Counted from the first letter of the stretch, positions 1 through 7,477 are shown. The stretch is 64,000 nucleotides of DNA from Flavobacterium sharifuzzamanii (GCF_003254585.1 NZ_QJGZ01000041.1:186001-250000), one strand, 5' to 3'. Made by a program: numbers and translations. The notes: generated by a model from the letters alone, not told the origin.

Positions 1-2
1 CT

Positions 3-1103
3 CACTTTCCTGAAGAACATAAAAAAGATAATTTCAATAGCCTGTATCTTCTGTATGATACATTAAAAGTTCAGAAACAGGAGCAGATTTCTAAAGAATT
101 AATTTACCGTTCGATTTTGAACAGTATCGATACTGCTGCTTTGATCTTAGAAAAAGAAAATGACAATTGGTCTGTTTTTATAATGAATGACTGTTTTTCG
201 AAGCTGTTCAAAGTGCCAAAAGTAAGCCATTGGCAGTATCTTAAAAATTATCTTCCGAGTTTGTGCAGTGAGATTGAAAAGGTCGGTTTTACAGAATTGA
301 AAACAGCTATTTCTATCAAAATTGAAGATCAAGACCTTCAGACTTTTATGCTTCAGACATCGCATACGCAAACTTACAATAAAGAATATTTTATCATTTT
401 GCTGGATAGTATTCAGCGTGTTATTGAGAAGAAAGAGAAAGAAGCGTGGATTAATTTGATGAAGATTATTTCGCATGAATTAATGAATTCCTTAACGCCT
501 ATTCGCGCGCTTTCGCAAAATTTGCTTCATATTGTAGATCAGGATGAATTGGAAGAAGATGATTTTGAAGACATCAAAAGCAGTATTTCGACAATCATAA
601 ATAGGAGTGATCATTTGCAGTTTTTTGTGGAGAATTACCGTAAACTGGCAATGCTGCCAACGCCAAACAAACAGATGACACCAATTAATGTTCTGTTTGA
701 AGATTGTTTGCGAATTATGAGTCCAATTTTGAAGGAAGAAAAAATTGAGTTGATAAATGAAATACATAGTTCACGTTCTATTATGATCGATAAAAATCAG
801 ATGGAGCAAGTGATTATCAATTTGATTACCAATAGTATTCATGCTTTAAAAGAAAAAACAGAAAAGAAACTGCTAATCTCAAGTTATACCGAAAATAATC
901 GCTTTTTTATTGTGATTGCAGATAACGGAAAAGGGGTTGATGCTGAGATTAGAGATAAAGTTTTCTTGCCGTTTTTCACCACCAGAAAAGATGGCGCGGG
1001 AATTGGATTAACGCTTTCTAAAAATATTATAGAAGCACATGGAGGCTACCTAAGCTATCAAACTGATGAAGATAAAACAAGTTTTGTGATTTGCTTGATT
1101 TGA
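3..1103 (+). CDS. Sensor histidine kinase, C-terminal part (5' end outside window)
   Basis: The frame is open from base 3 to a TGA at 1101-1103, so the gene starts before the window. It encodes a two-component sensor kinase that autophosphorylates on His and passes phosphate to a response regulator not seen here. Visible motifs: an H-box with ISHELMNSLTP (His codon at 474-476), an N-box (IINLITNSIHAL), a G1 box (DNGKGVD) and a G2 box (GAGIGLTLSKNII) close to the end. The segment before the H-box looks like a PAS-type sensing domain. The arrangement resembles NtrY/AtoS-like kinases of Bacteroidetes, often paired with an NtrC-type regulator, but that partner would lie upstream of the window. 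No transmembrane helix is visible in this part. Confidence 0.9.
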   Translation, partial: HFPEEHKKDNFNSLYLLYDTLKVQKQEQISKELIYRSILNSIDTAALILEKENDNWSVFIMNDCFSKLFKVPKVSHWQYLKNYLPSLCSEIEKVGFTELKTAISIKIEDQDLQTFMLQTSHTQTYNKEYFIILLDSIQRVIEKKEKEAWINLMKIISHELMNSLTPIRALSQNLLHIVDQDELEEDDFEDIKSSISTIINRSDHLQFFVENYRKLAMLPTPNKQMTPINVLFEDCLRIMSPILKEEKIELINEIHSSRSIMIDKNQMEQVIINLITNSIHALKEKTEKKLLISSYTENNRFFIVIADNGKGVDAEIRDKVFLPFFTTRKDGAGIGLTLSKNIIEAHGGYLSYQTDEDKTSFVICLI

Positions 1104-1113
1104 TTTTAATTCT

Positions 1114-1215
1114 CCTGCAAGGATTTCAAAACCTTGTAGGTATTGCTCTTTTAAATGTCTTTTAACTATTGTCAATTAAAATATTAGACCTACAAGGTTT
1201 TGAAAACCTTGCAGG
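1114..1215. repeat. Inverted repeat with two 28-bp arms between convergent genes
   Basis: The arm at 1114-1141 (starts CCTGCAAGGATTTCAAAACC) is the reverse complement of 1188-1215 with one mismatch, around a 46-base AT-rich loop. It lies between two convergent gene ends, so it could act as a bidirectional terminator, although no T-run follows either arm. Such palindromes are common in flavobacterial intergenic gaps. Confidence 0.85.
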
Positions 1216-1229
1216 AAGAGCCCTAGATT

Positions 1230-1556
1230 TTACGATTCAACTTCTGGTTTCCAGAAATGCTTTTCAAAGTCTACAATTTGATTGTTGACCACTTTTATTC
1301 CTTCATTTTCTAAAAGCTGCTGCATTAAATTAGTTCCATCAAAATGATGTTTTCCTGTTAGAAGTCCTTTTTGGTTTACAACTCTATGTGCAGGAACATC
1401 ATCCATATTATGACAAGCGTTCATTGCCCAGCCCACCATTCGTGCAGAACGTGCTGTGCCTAATGCTTTTGCGATAGCGCCATAAGAAGTAACTTTTCCA
1501 AACGGAATTTGTCTGGCGATTACATAAACTCTTTCAAAAAAATTCTCTTCTGCCAT
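1230..1556 (-). CDS. MGMT-family alkyltransferase-like protein (no acceptor Cys)
   Basis: A 108-residue protein matching the C-terminal DNA-binding half of O6-alkylguanine-DNA alkyltransferases: FFERVYVIARQIPFGKVTSYG, then GSARMVGWAM-like helix residues (here ARSARMVGWAMN). The active-site PCHRV motif reads VPAHRVVNQKG at about residue 53, so the alkyl-accepting Cys is Ala. That makes it an alkyltransferase-like (ATL) protein, a family known to bind O6-alkylguanine without transferring the alkyl group and to channel lesions to nucleotide excision repair. The size (about 110 aa, no N-terminal domain) fits ATLs. ATG at 1554-1556. The gene stands alone between repeats. Confidence 0.87.
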   Translation of the reverse strand: MAEENFFERVYVIARQIPFGKVTSYGAIAKALGTARSARMVGWAMNACHNMDDVPAHRVVNQKGLLTGKHHFDGTNLMQQLLENEGIKVVNNQIVDFEKHFWKPEVES

Positions 1557-1565
1557 GATTGTTTT

Positions 1566-1690
1566 GCCACAGATTAAAAGGATTATAAAGATTTTAAAAT
1601 TACTACTTATCTGTTAAAATCTGCGGAATCTGCGTGAAAAATTATTTAGCCACAAAGTAAAAAATCATTTTAATCTGTGAAATCTGTGGC
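1566..1690. repeat. Inverted repeat of the GCCACAGATT family
   Basis: GCCACAGATTAAAAGGATT near 1566 is mirrored by AATCTGTGAAATCTGTGGC ending at 1690. Related repeats occur at 3131-3258 and 47991-48123. This fills the gap between the ATL gene start and the end of the LysE-type gene. Confidence 0.7.
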
Positions 1691-1698
1691 TATAAAAA

Positions 1699-2337
1699 TT
1701 ATCCGAAGTAGTAATTCAGAATATTAAAAAGTGTTGCTAGCGCAACTAATCCAGTAATGGTTCCAATAATTGTATTCATGTTTCGCATGAAGTAATCGGT
1801 TTTCTTTTCTATTCTTCCAAAGAAGGCAATATAACTATACAAAATTGCAAAAGCCCCAAGAACCGAGCCTAATACAAAGGTTAAAATAATTGTATTTTCG
1901 AATACAAAAAGGTGATACGAAGCAAGTGTTACGCTTATTACCACATAATAAGGAATAGGAAAGAAGTTTAGTCCAGAAAGTAGCATTCCGAGAAAGAAAC
2001 TGCTTTTTTTGCTGGTTTTCTTTAGTTTCGTTTTTTTCTTTGCTATCGGATCTTTCGCAAAAAAGAAAAAATAAATAGTTAAGATAGAAAAAATGATAAA
2101 ACCAGCTTCACGCAATACTATTACAACATCTGGACGATTGTCTATGACGCGGGCAAACAATACCGCAATGTAAGCTTGAAAAAAAATAATTAAAACCGCA
2201 CCAATTACAAACGACAGAGCATTCTTTTTCCCTTCTTTCATTTTGATTTTGGCAGCCGTCATATTGAGCAATCCAGGCGGAATAGTTCCAATGGCAGCGG
2301 CAATAAAACCTGAAATTAGGGGAGTAAGGTAGATCAT
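1699..2337 (-). CDS. LysE/RhtB-type membrane exporter
   Basis: A 212-residue integral membrane protein with about six hydrophobic segments. The N-terminus (PLISGFIAAAIGTIPPGLLN) carries the small-residue, PPG-containing first helix typical of LysE/RhtB amino-acid exporters, followed by a cytoplasmic basic loop (AKIKMKEGKKNA) and a second Lys-rich loop (PIAKKKTKLKKTSKKS) at about residues 95-112. The substrate cannot be told from sequence; the family exports amino acids or similar small metabolites. ATG at 2335-2337. Same strand as trmB, with a 41-base gap, so the two may be co-transcribed. Confidence 0.8.
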   Translation of the reverse strand: MIYLTPLISGFIAAAIGTIPPGLLNMTAAKIKMKEGKKNALSFVIGAVLIIFFQAYIAVLFARVIDNRPDVVIVLREAGFIIFSILTIYFFFFAKDPIAKKKTKLKKTSKKSSFFLGMLLSGLNFFPIPYYVVISVTLASYHLFVFENTIILTFVLGSVLGAFAILYSYIAFFGRIEKKTDYFMRNMNTIIGTITGLVALATLFNILNYYFG

Positions 2338-2378
2338 TTAGTTATTAAATCGGTTAGATAAAGGCTTCAAAATTAAAG

Positions 2379-3056
2379 TTAGTCTTTAATTTTGAAACGA
2401 ATATACGTAATTGCCTTATTAATTTCTAAATATTGTTTCTCATAAAAAGTCTGGATAGAAGTCACAACTTCTGGGCTTCCTTCGTTTTTATATACGTTAT
2501 GGTTTGCGTATAAAACTTCGTGACCTTCACCGTGAAGCAATCCAAGAGTATAACCGTGCATAAATTCGCTATCGGTTTTAAGATTTACAACACCGTCTTT
2601 TTTCAGGATTTTTTTGTACAATTTCAAGAACTCAGAATTCGTCATTCTGTGTTTCGTTCTTTTGTATTTGATCTGCGGATCTGGGAAAGTAATCCAGATT
2701 TCGTCTACTTCGCCTTCAGCAAAAATATGATTGATCAATTCGATTTGAGTACGAACAAAAGCAACATTATGAAGTCCGTTTTCTACAGCAGTTTTAGCAC
2801 CACGCCAGAAACGAGCACCTTTAATATCAATTCCGATAAAATTTTTGTTTGGGTATTTCTCTGCTAATCCAACAGAATATTCTCCCTTTCCGCATCCTAA
2901 CTCTAAAACTAATGGATTATCATTTTTAAAGAAATCAGAATTCCATTTTCCTTTTAAAGGCATTAAATCGCCTACAACTTCTTCTCTGGTTGGTTGAAAA
3001 ACGTTTTGAAATGTTTCGTTTTCTCTGAATCTTTTTAGTTTATTTTTACTTCCCAC
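2379..3056 (-). CDS. trmB: tRNA (guanosine(46)-N7)-methyltransferase
   Basis: SAM-dependent enzyme making m7G46 in the variable loop of tRNAs. Motifs: LELGCGKGEYSVGLAEKYP (SAM binding), IGIDIKGARFWRGAK, and the family signature WITFPDPQIKYKRTKHRM. The open frame extends to a TTG at 3075-3077, but GTG at 3054-3056 (product MGSKNKLKRF...) is the more likely start because flavobacterial TrmB proteins begin there, as far as I recall, and because a TAnnTTTG box (TAATTTTG on the minus strand, 3075-3082) lies about 20 bases upstream and would overlap the longer coding region. Predicted length 225 aa. Confidence 0.93.
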   Translation of the reverse strand: MGSKNKLKRFRENETFQNVFQPTREEVVGDLMPLKGKWNSDFFKNDNPLVLELGCGKGEYSVGLAEKYPNKNFIGIDIKGARFWRGAKTAVENGLHNVAFVRTQIELINHIFAEGEVDEIWITFPDPQIKYKRTKHRMTNSEFLKLYKKILKKDGVVNLKTDSEFMHGYTLGLLHGEGHEVLYANHNVYKNEGSPEVVTSIQTFYEKQYLEINKAITYIRFKIKD

Positions 3057-3074
3057 TTTTACAAAAATTTTCGG

Positions 3075-3082
3075 CAAAATTA
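3075..3082 (-). promoter_or_regulatory. Candidate -7 box for trmB
   Basis: The minus strand reads TAATTTTG, a match to the flavobacterial TAnnTTTG -7 element, about 20 bases before the GTG start of trmB. No clear upstream TTG element at the usual spacing, so this is a weak call. Confidence 0.4.
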
Positions 3083-3130
3083 AGGAATATAAACGAATGA
3101 AATGGCGTAAGTGGGTTTAAATGTTTTTTT

Positions 3131-3258
3131 GCCACAGATTTCACAGATTAAAAGGATTTTTTTTAAATGTTTTCGCCACGAATTACACGAATTTTCACGA
3201 ATCAGTTTAACTGCAATGCAGAAAAAAAATTAGTAAAAATTGGTGTAATTCGCGGCTA
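3131..3258. repeat. Intergenic repeat cluster (GCCACAGATT / GCCACGAATT family)
   Basis: Starts with GCCACAGATTTCACAGATTA. It then carries CGCCACGAATTACACGAATT, mirrored by AATTGGTGTAATTCGCGGCT near 3238-3257. The same words recur around 1566 and 48000. It fills the gap between trmB and the end of amt. Confidence 0.65.
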
Positions 3259-3272
3259 AAAAAAAATATTTT

Positions 3273-4655
3273 TTAACCGTAATGTGGCTCAGTAATTGGT
3301 TTTGATTTTGGATCTAAAGTTTCATCGTGCTGAGATAAATCCAATCCGATATGTTCTGATTCTTCAGAAACTCTCAGCGGAATAATGAAATTCGTTACTT
3401 TAAACAAGAAATAAGCTCCGAAGAAAGTAAAGATCGAAACTAGAATTAGCGCCATCATATGGTGTCCGAAAACATTCCATCCGCCGTGAAGTAAACTTGC
3501 ATCTTCGCCGTGAGCGAAAATAGCAGTCAAGATCATTCCCATGATTCCGCCGACACCGTGACAAGCAAAAACGTCAAGTGTATCATCGAACTTTTTAGAG
3601 TATTTGCAATTTACAGCAGTGTTAGAAACTAACGCTGTAATGAAACCGAAAAACATACTTTCCGGAACAGAAACAAATCCTGCAGCTGGTGTAATGGCAA
3701 CTAAACCAACAACAGCACCAATACAAGCGCCAAGAGCAGAGACTTTTCTTCCGTTCATTCTATCAAAGAAAATCCAAGTTAACATGGCTGCGGCAGACGA
3801 AGTTGTAGTTGTAGCAAAAGCCATAGCAGCAGTTCCGTTGGCAGCAAGAGCAGATCCAGCGTTGAACCCGAACCAGCCGAACCAAAGCATTCCTGTTCCT
3901 AATAATACAAACGGAATATTGGTTGGAATATGCTGGCTGTTTTTTCTTTTTCCTAAAACAATAACTCCTGCCAAAGCTGCAAAACCAGAACTCATGTGTA
4001 CTACAGTTCCTCCTGCAAAATCTTTTACTCCAAAATAACTCCCTAAAATACCCGTCGGGTACCAAACCGCATGACATAAAGGAGCATAAATAAATATCGT
4101 GAATAAACTAATGAAAACTAAATAAGAAATAAAACGAACGCGCTCTGCAAATGAACCTGTGATAATGGCAGGGCAAATGATAGCAAATTTCATCTGAAAC
4201 AAAGCAAAAAGCATAAACGGAATTGTACTTGCCAATTGTTTATGAGGCAGAACGCCAACATAATCCATAAAAGCAAAAGTAGTCGGATTACCAAAAAAGC
4301 TATAAAAATGATCTCCAGAACCAAAACCAACCGGTTCTCCAAAAGCCAAACTAAATGCTACAACAACCCATAAAAGCGTTACAACTCCTAAACAGATAAA
4401 ACTTTGAAGCATGGTCGAAATAACGTTTTTCTTTCCAACCATTCCGCCATAAAAGAAAGACAATCCTGGTGTCATAATTAAAACCAGACAGCTCGAAGTA
4501 AGCATCCAGGCAACATCGGCAGGAACGATATGATCTGTAGTTCCAAATTCTGATAAAACATAATTATTTTCGGTCACTGTTGGCCAAAATGCCCCTATCG
4601 TACATACGACACTTATCATGATAAAGGAGATAATCCAGCGTTTTTCTATTTTCAT
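3273..4655 (-). CDS. amt: Ammonium transporter (Amt family)
   Basis: A 460-residue polytopic membrane protein. Signatures of Amt/MEP/Rh channels: DVAWMLTSSCLVLIMTPGLS followed by FFYGGMV, the pore histidine region VHMSSGFAALAG, WFGFNAGSALAANG, and the second pore histidine in ACHGVGGIMG. The N-terminal hydrophobic stretch is a signal-like first helix. The C-terminal tail is cytoplasmic. It imports ammonium for assimilation. No glnK/PII gene is adjacent, unlike in many bacteria. ATG at 4653-4655. The 263-base region upstream holds no gene and probably carries its promoter. Confidence 0.95.
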   Translation of the reverse strand: MKIEKRWIISFIMISVVCTIGAFWPTVTENNYVLSEFGTTDHIVPADVAWMLTSSCLVLIMTPGLSFFYGGMVGKKNVISTMLQSFICLGVVTLLWVVVAFSLAFGEPVGFGSGDHFYSFFGNPTTFAFMDYVGVLPHKQLASTIPFMLFALFQMKFAIICPAIITGSFAERVRFISYLVFISLFTIFIYAPLCHAVWYPTGILGSYFGVKDFAGGTVVHMSSGFAALAGVIVLGKRKNSQHIPTNIPFVLLGTGMLWFGWFGFNAGSALAANGTAAMAFATTTTSSAAAMLTWIFFDRMNGRKVSALGACIGAVVGLVAITPAAGFVSVPESMFFGFITALVSNTAVNCKYSKKFDDTLDVFACHGVGGIMGMILTAIFAHGEDASLLHGGWNVFGHHMMALILVSIFTFFGAYFLFKVTNFIIPLRVSEESEHIGLDLSQHDETLDPKSKPITEPHYG

Positions 4656-4814
4656 TTTTAAAATACTTTGTTTAACCCTATTTTTTTTGGGGTCAAAGTT
4701 AGAAAAAAATAAAGATTCTTGTTTTTAAGGCTGTTAAAATAGAGGTATGGGTTTTATTTTGATGAATTTTGTAAAATACGGTTTGTTTTTTTGACAGTAT
4801 CTTATTCTAAAGTT

Positions 4815-4868
4815 ACAAAAAAGCGCTGTTTTTGCCGAATTAATTAAAATTAATCTGCTAACAGCGCT
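4815..4868 (-). terminator. Terminator-like hairpin after the NTF2-like gene
   Basis: Arms AGCGCTGTT (4822-4830) and AACAGCGCT (4860-4868); read on the minus strand the hairpin is followed by a T-run (4816-4821 region). It sits just downstream of the gene ending at 4919, and before the amt start. Confidence 0.6.
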
Positions 4869-4918
4869 CCTAATGTGCTCAAAAAGTTACGTTTATAATA
4901 AGAAAAGCGTAAAATGTT

Positions 4919-5407
4919 TTATTTTTTCTGAAGTTTTGCAATCAAAGCGTCTTCAATTGGTGCTTTTATTTTGGTTACGGCATCAACTTCGTCATTTGGA
5001 ATTGTCATTGACAGCACATAATGTTGAATTTTCCATTCGTTGCCCACTTTGATTAAAACTCCAGATCCGCGACAGATTTTCATTTGTGTATCTAGCAATT
5101 CATCAAACCAAGCAATTTTTCCGCTTTTATCAAAAAAAATATGACGTTCTAAAGCTTTAAAATTCCATGTAGTTCCTTTATCAAAAAAAGGCTTTGCCCA
5201 GATAGCAAATTCTTTTTTAGTCCAATTTTCGGTTGCATCAGTTCCGATGTAAATTGCGTCGTCTGCCAATGTACTAAAGTATGCATCATATTTTACTTCG
5301 GCAGCCGCTTTGTGCCAAGCATCTAATGTGTGATTGATTTTGATTTTGTCTGTTTGCGCATTGGCAAAAGAAGCAACAAACAAAAGGAGTAAAAGTGTTT
5401 TTTTCAT
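4919..5407 (-). CDS. Secreted NTF2/SnoaL-like fold protein
   Basis: A 162-residue protein with a clear Sec signal peptide (MKKTLLLLLFVASFANAQ, cleavage after about residue 17). The mature part looks like an NTF2/SnoaL-like cone fold: LDAWHKAAAEVKYDAYFSTL, then ADDAIYIGTDATENWTKKEF and a C-terminal GSGVLIKVGNEWKIQHYVLS strand pair. Members of this superfamily bind small ligands or act as simple enzymes; no specific function is evident. Monocistronic, ending at a terminator-like hairpin. Confidence 0.75.
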   Translation of the reverse strand: MKKTLLLLLFVASFANAQTDKIKINHTLDAWHKAAAEVKYDAYFSTLADDAIYIGTDATENWTKKEFAIWAKPFFDKGTTWNFKALERHIFFDKSGKIAWFDELLDTQMKICRGSGVLIKVGNEWKIQHYVLSMTIPNDEVDAVTKIKAPIEDALIAKLQKK

Positions 5408-5514
5408 GAGATATCTTATTTGACTTTAAAGGTATAATTTTTTTTGAACCATATAAGTGATATAAGGAAATGGAAGTTTTTAATCTCCTACTCATATATA
5501 ATAAAAGTACTGTT

Positions 5515-5614
5515 TGTCATCCTGAGGAACGAAGGATCACACTAGAAACTCCGTAAAGAGATTCGCCAATCTTTGTAGAGCTCCGTGTGTAATCCTTCGT
5601 TCCTCAGGATGACA
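5515..5614. repeat. 100-bp palindromic repeat, GTCATCCTGAGGAACGAAGG family
   Basis: A left arm 5515-5542 (TGTCATCCTGAGGAACGAAG...) pairs with 5587-5614 with few mismatches, around a loop containing ACTAGAAACTCCG and GCCAATCTTTGTAGA. Further members: 26416-26534 and 28153-28258, with shared loop words. This is a dispersed flavobacterial intergenic element, possibly a non-autonomous mobile palindrome. Confidence 0.85.
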
Positions 5615-5692
5615 TAAAATCAAAACAATTTAAAATCCTGTGTTTAATTATCATTAACATTATTCATGTCATTTAATCTCTCAAAAAACCAC

Positions 5693-5700
5693 TATATTTG
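5693..5700 (+). promoter_or_regulatory. Candidate -7 box for the triple-repeat lipoprotein gene
   Basis: TATATTTG matches TAnnTTTG, 25 bases before the ATG at 5726. The upstream TTG element is not clear. Confidence 0.45.
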
Positions 5701-5725
5701 ATTCTCAATAAAAATACCCCCCATC

Positions 5726-6388
5726 ATGAATGCAAAAATACTTCTAGGCTCACTAGCTGTTACTTCTTTATTTTTTATTTCCTGTAAAAAGGAATTAGAA
5801 CCGCAAGAAAGTACAGCATCTTCCGAATTAGTAAGATTAGGACTTGCAAAAGATACCACAAAACCTGCTGCGCCAGTGGTGCAAAACCCTGTAGCGAACC
5901 CAAATACAGTTTTAAGCGATACAAAAGGAATTAATCCTGCTCACGGACAGCCAGGCCACCGTTGCGATATTGCGGTTGGAGCGCCTTTAAATTCTGCGCC
6001 AACACAGCAAGTTCAAGCAACTCAAGGACAAACAGTGCAAGTAAATCCGAGTCAGCAGCAGAAAATGGTGACAACTACAACTGTTGCGCCAGTTAAAGTG
6101 GCAAAAGGAATGAATCCGCCACACGGACAGCCAGGACACAGATGCGATATTCCTGTTGGAGCACCTTTAAATTCGCCTAAAGCAACAACAACTGCAACAA
6201 CGACAAATACGGCTCAAAGCGGAACAGTTACGCAAAACTTTAGCGTTACTCCTCCAGCATCAAACCCAGTTCCTGCATTGTTAAGCACAGAAGGTACTGA
6301 AGCTACGGTAGCAGACGGAATGAACCCGCCACACGGAAAACCAGGTCACCGTTGCGATATTGCAGTTGGCGCACCTTTGCCAAAATAA
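5726..6388 (+). CDS. Lipoprotein with three HGxPGHRCDI repeats
   Basis: A 220-residue lipoprotein: signal peptide and lipobox LFFISC with the lipidated Cys at residue 20. Three near-identical 23-residue repeats end at residues 90, 150 and 220, each with the core NPxHGxPGHRCDIxVGAPL (Cys 80, 140, 210). They are separated by low-complexity Thr/Ala/Pro/Gln-rich linkers. Each repeat carries two His and one Cys in a fixed pattern, which suggests metal, haem or thiol chemistry at the cell surface, but no function is known to me. ATG at 5726. The gene is monocistronic, followed by a strong bidirectional terminator. Confidence 0.85.
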   Translation: MNAKILLGSLAVTSLFFISCKKELEPQESTASSELVRLGLAKDTTKPAAPVVQNPVANPNTVLSDTKGINPAHGQPGHRCDIAVGAPLNSAPTQQVQATQGQTVQVNPSQQQKMVTTTTVAPVKVAKGMNPPHGQPGHRCDIPVGAPLNSPKATTTATTTNTAQSGTVTQNFSVTPPASNPVPALLSTEGTEATVADGMNPPHGKPGHRCDIAVGAPLPK

Positions 6389-6392
6389 AATA

Positions 6393-6534
6393 AACCATAT
6401 AAGTGATGTAAGTTAATTTAAGATTTTTCACTTGTTGTTATCCATAAAAAAAAGCGAAGCATTTTAGGCTTCGCTTTTTTTGTGATATAAGTTTTCAATA
6501 AACTCTAAAAATAACTTATATCACTTATATGGTT
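6393..6534. repeat. Inverted copies of a 22-bp repeat around a terminator
   Basis: AACCATATAAGTGATGTAAG at 6393 and its inverse AACTTATATCACTTATATGG ending at 6534 flank the terminator at 6449-6479. A third copy is at 5447-5467, so the lipoprotein gene is bracketed by the same element. Confidence 0.75.
6449..6479. terminator. Bidirectional terminator between lipoprotein and hibernation-factor genes
   Basis: A perfect 12-bp stem AAAAAGCGAAGC / GCTTCGCTTTTT with a 7-base loop and T-runs on both strands, placed between convergent genes. Confidence 0.9.
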
Positions 6535-6543
6535 TAAAAAAAA

Positions 6544-6858
6544 TTAATGTTCTTTTATCTTCTCGAAAGTGCTCGTCAATGTTTTTTTAGCTTTGGCCAA
6601 TGCACCGCTAAAAGCTTTTTCTAGAGTGTCTGCGTGTTCTGTAACCGTAATTGGCTGTAGTTTTACAGGACGAACTTCAATCACACATTTTTTGTCATGC
6701 AAGCTGAATTTTTCTCCATTTTCGTCTCCAAAATGAATTTCTACGCGAGTAATTTTATCTTGAAAACGGTCTAAGCTTTTTTCTACTTCTCCAGAAAAAT
6801 AACTTTCTAATCTTGCACTTCCTTCAATGTTTTTGTCGGTGTTGATTTGTACTTTCAT
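6544..6858 (-). CDS. Ribosome hibernation factor, HPF/RaiA family (short form)
   Basis: A 104-residue protein with the RaiA/HPF beta-alpha-beta-beta-beta-alpha pattern: MKVQINTDKNIEGSARLESY, then ITRVEIHFGDENG..., KKCVIEVRPVKLQPITVTEH and a C-terminal basic helix AFSGALAKAKKTLTSTFEKI. The family binds the 30S decoding region in stationary phase and blocks translation. The length fits the short form without the C-terminal dimerisation domain. ATG at 6856-6858. Confidence 0.85.
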   Translation of the reverse strand: MKVQINTDKNIEGSARLESYFSGEVEKSLDRFQDKITRVEIHFGDENGEKFSLHDKKCVIEVRPVKLQPITVTEHADTLEKAFSGALAKAKKTLTSTFEKIKEH

Positions 6859-7202
6859 AACAAATAAAATTTAATGATTCATTCTCAAACTTATCGATTT
6901 TAAAGATAAAAGACAAGTAGGTTAAGGAAATATTATGAAATTTTAAATTGATTTATTTTTCAATTTTGTAATTTCGATTTGGAGAAAATATACTTAGAGT
7001 ATTTTATTTTTAAATAAAGAAAAAACTTACAATTTATTTTTGTTTTTCATATATTTGGAGTTCCTAAAACTTCAAATAATGAACACAAAAAAACTTTTTG
7101 CCCGTGCGGAATGCTGGCGGTATTGGAAACAACTGCAACGCGTATTTGAAGGCGTAGGACAGCTAACCCGTGCGGGTTTTATTTTCCCTAAACTTCAAAA
7201 TT
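6859..7202. other. Gene-free stretch with TAnnTTTG box and an odd GC-richer leader
   Basis: 344 bases. A TATATTTG box lies at 7050-7057. After it, 7079-7249 could encode a 56-residue peptide (MNTKKLFARAECWRYWKQLQ...) that overlaps the next gene in another frame. The GC content of 7100-7178 is visibly higher than around it, with CCCGTGCGG repeated at 7101-7109 and 7167-7175, the second inside the palindrome AACCCGTGCGGGTT (7165-7178) followed by T-rich sequence. It may be a structured leader or attenuator; coding by the 56-residue frame is doubtful. Confidence 0.5.
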
Positions 7203-7436
7203 ATGAGTACCAACACCCTTTCCAAAGAAACCGAATTGAGGTTAACTGAATTCTTCAACAATTCAATTGATTCAAAAAGTATGGCAAAAACGATTAGGCA
7301 AGTAAATTTCCTAATTGCGTTAAACGCAATAAGAGAAGATGGATTTATGAAAACCGAAACCGTAAATATTGAAGATGGTTTCTTTTGGTTAAATGAATTA
7401 GCCGAAATTCTTGATCCTTATTTGGTGATTGAGTAA
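7203..7436 (+). CDS. Small uncharacterised protein, paralogue of 27741-27980
   Basis: A 77-residue protein, ATG at 7203. A longer frame begins at 7170, but the alignment with the second copy in this window (MATNDLSEETEKRLLDFFNN...) starts here. Both share LS-ET-RL--FFNN-ID-K--AK-IRQ-N--IAL---RE, then GF-WLNELAEIL-PYL at the end. The sequence is soluble and helical, with no signal peptide. I do not recognise a named family. The second copy sits divergent from an XRE regulator; this one has no such neighbour. Ends at a shared terminator with the defence operon. Confidence 0.75.
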   Translation: MSTNTLSKETELRLTEFFNNSIDSKSMAKTIRQVNFLIALNAIREDGFMKTETVNIEDGFFWLNELAEILDPYLVIE

Positions 7437-7444
7437 GAAATGAG

Positions 7445-7473
7445 AAAAAGCCACTTGGAAAGTGGCTTTTTTT
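7445..7473. terminator. Bidirectional terminator
   Basis: A perfect stem AAAAAGCCACTT / AAGTGGCTTTTT with a GGA loop and T-runs on both strands. It closes the small gene to its left and the five-gene minus-strand operon to its right. Confidence 0.9.
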
Positions 7474-7477
7474 GTTT

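Larger units (their letters stand above)
5408..5725. other. Gene-free stretch with two repeats and a promoter
   Basis: 318 bases without a gene. It contains a copy of the AACCATATAAGTGATATAAG repeat (5447-5467), a 100-bp palindromic repeat (5515-5614) and a TAnnTTTG promoter box (5693-5700) for the following lipoprotein gene. Confidence 0.7.

Noticed and set aside
3604-4038. 144-codon frame antisense to amt
   Set aside because: A shadow of a well-supported ammonium transporter; low-complexity composition follows from the real gene's codons.
5726-6388. CRISPR or tandem DNA repeat from three similar blocks
   Set aside because: The repetition is at protein level inside an open frame with a signal peptide; spacing differs (60 and 70 codons).
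7040-7249. 69-codon frame overlapping the orphan gene at 7203
   Set aside because: It overlaps a conserved paralogous gene in another frame, has no homologue I know, and lies in a leader with repeats. Kept only as an odd leader, not as a gene.
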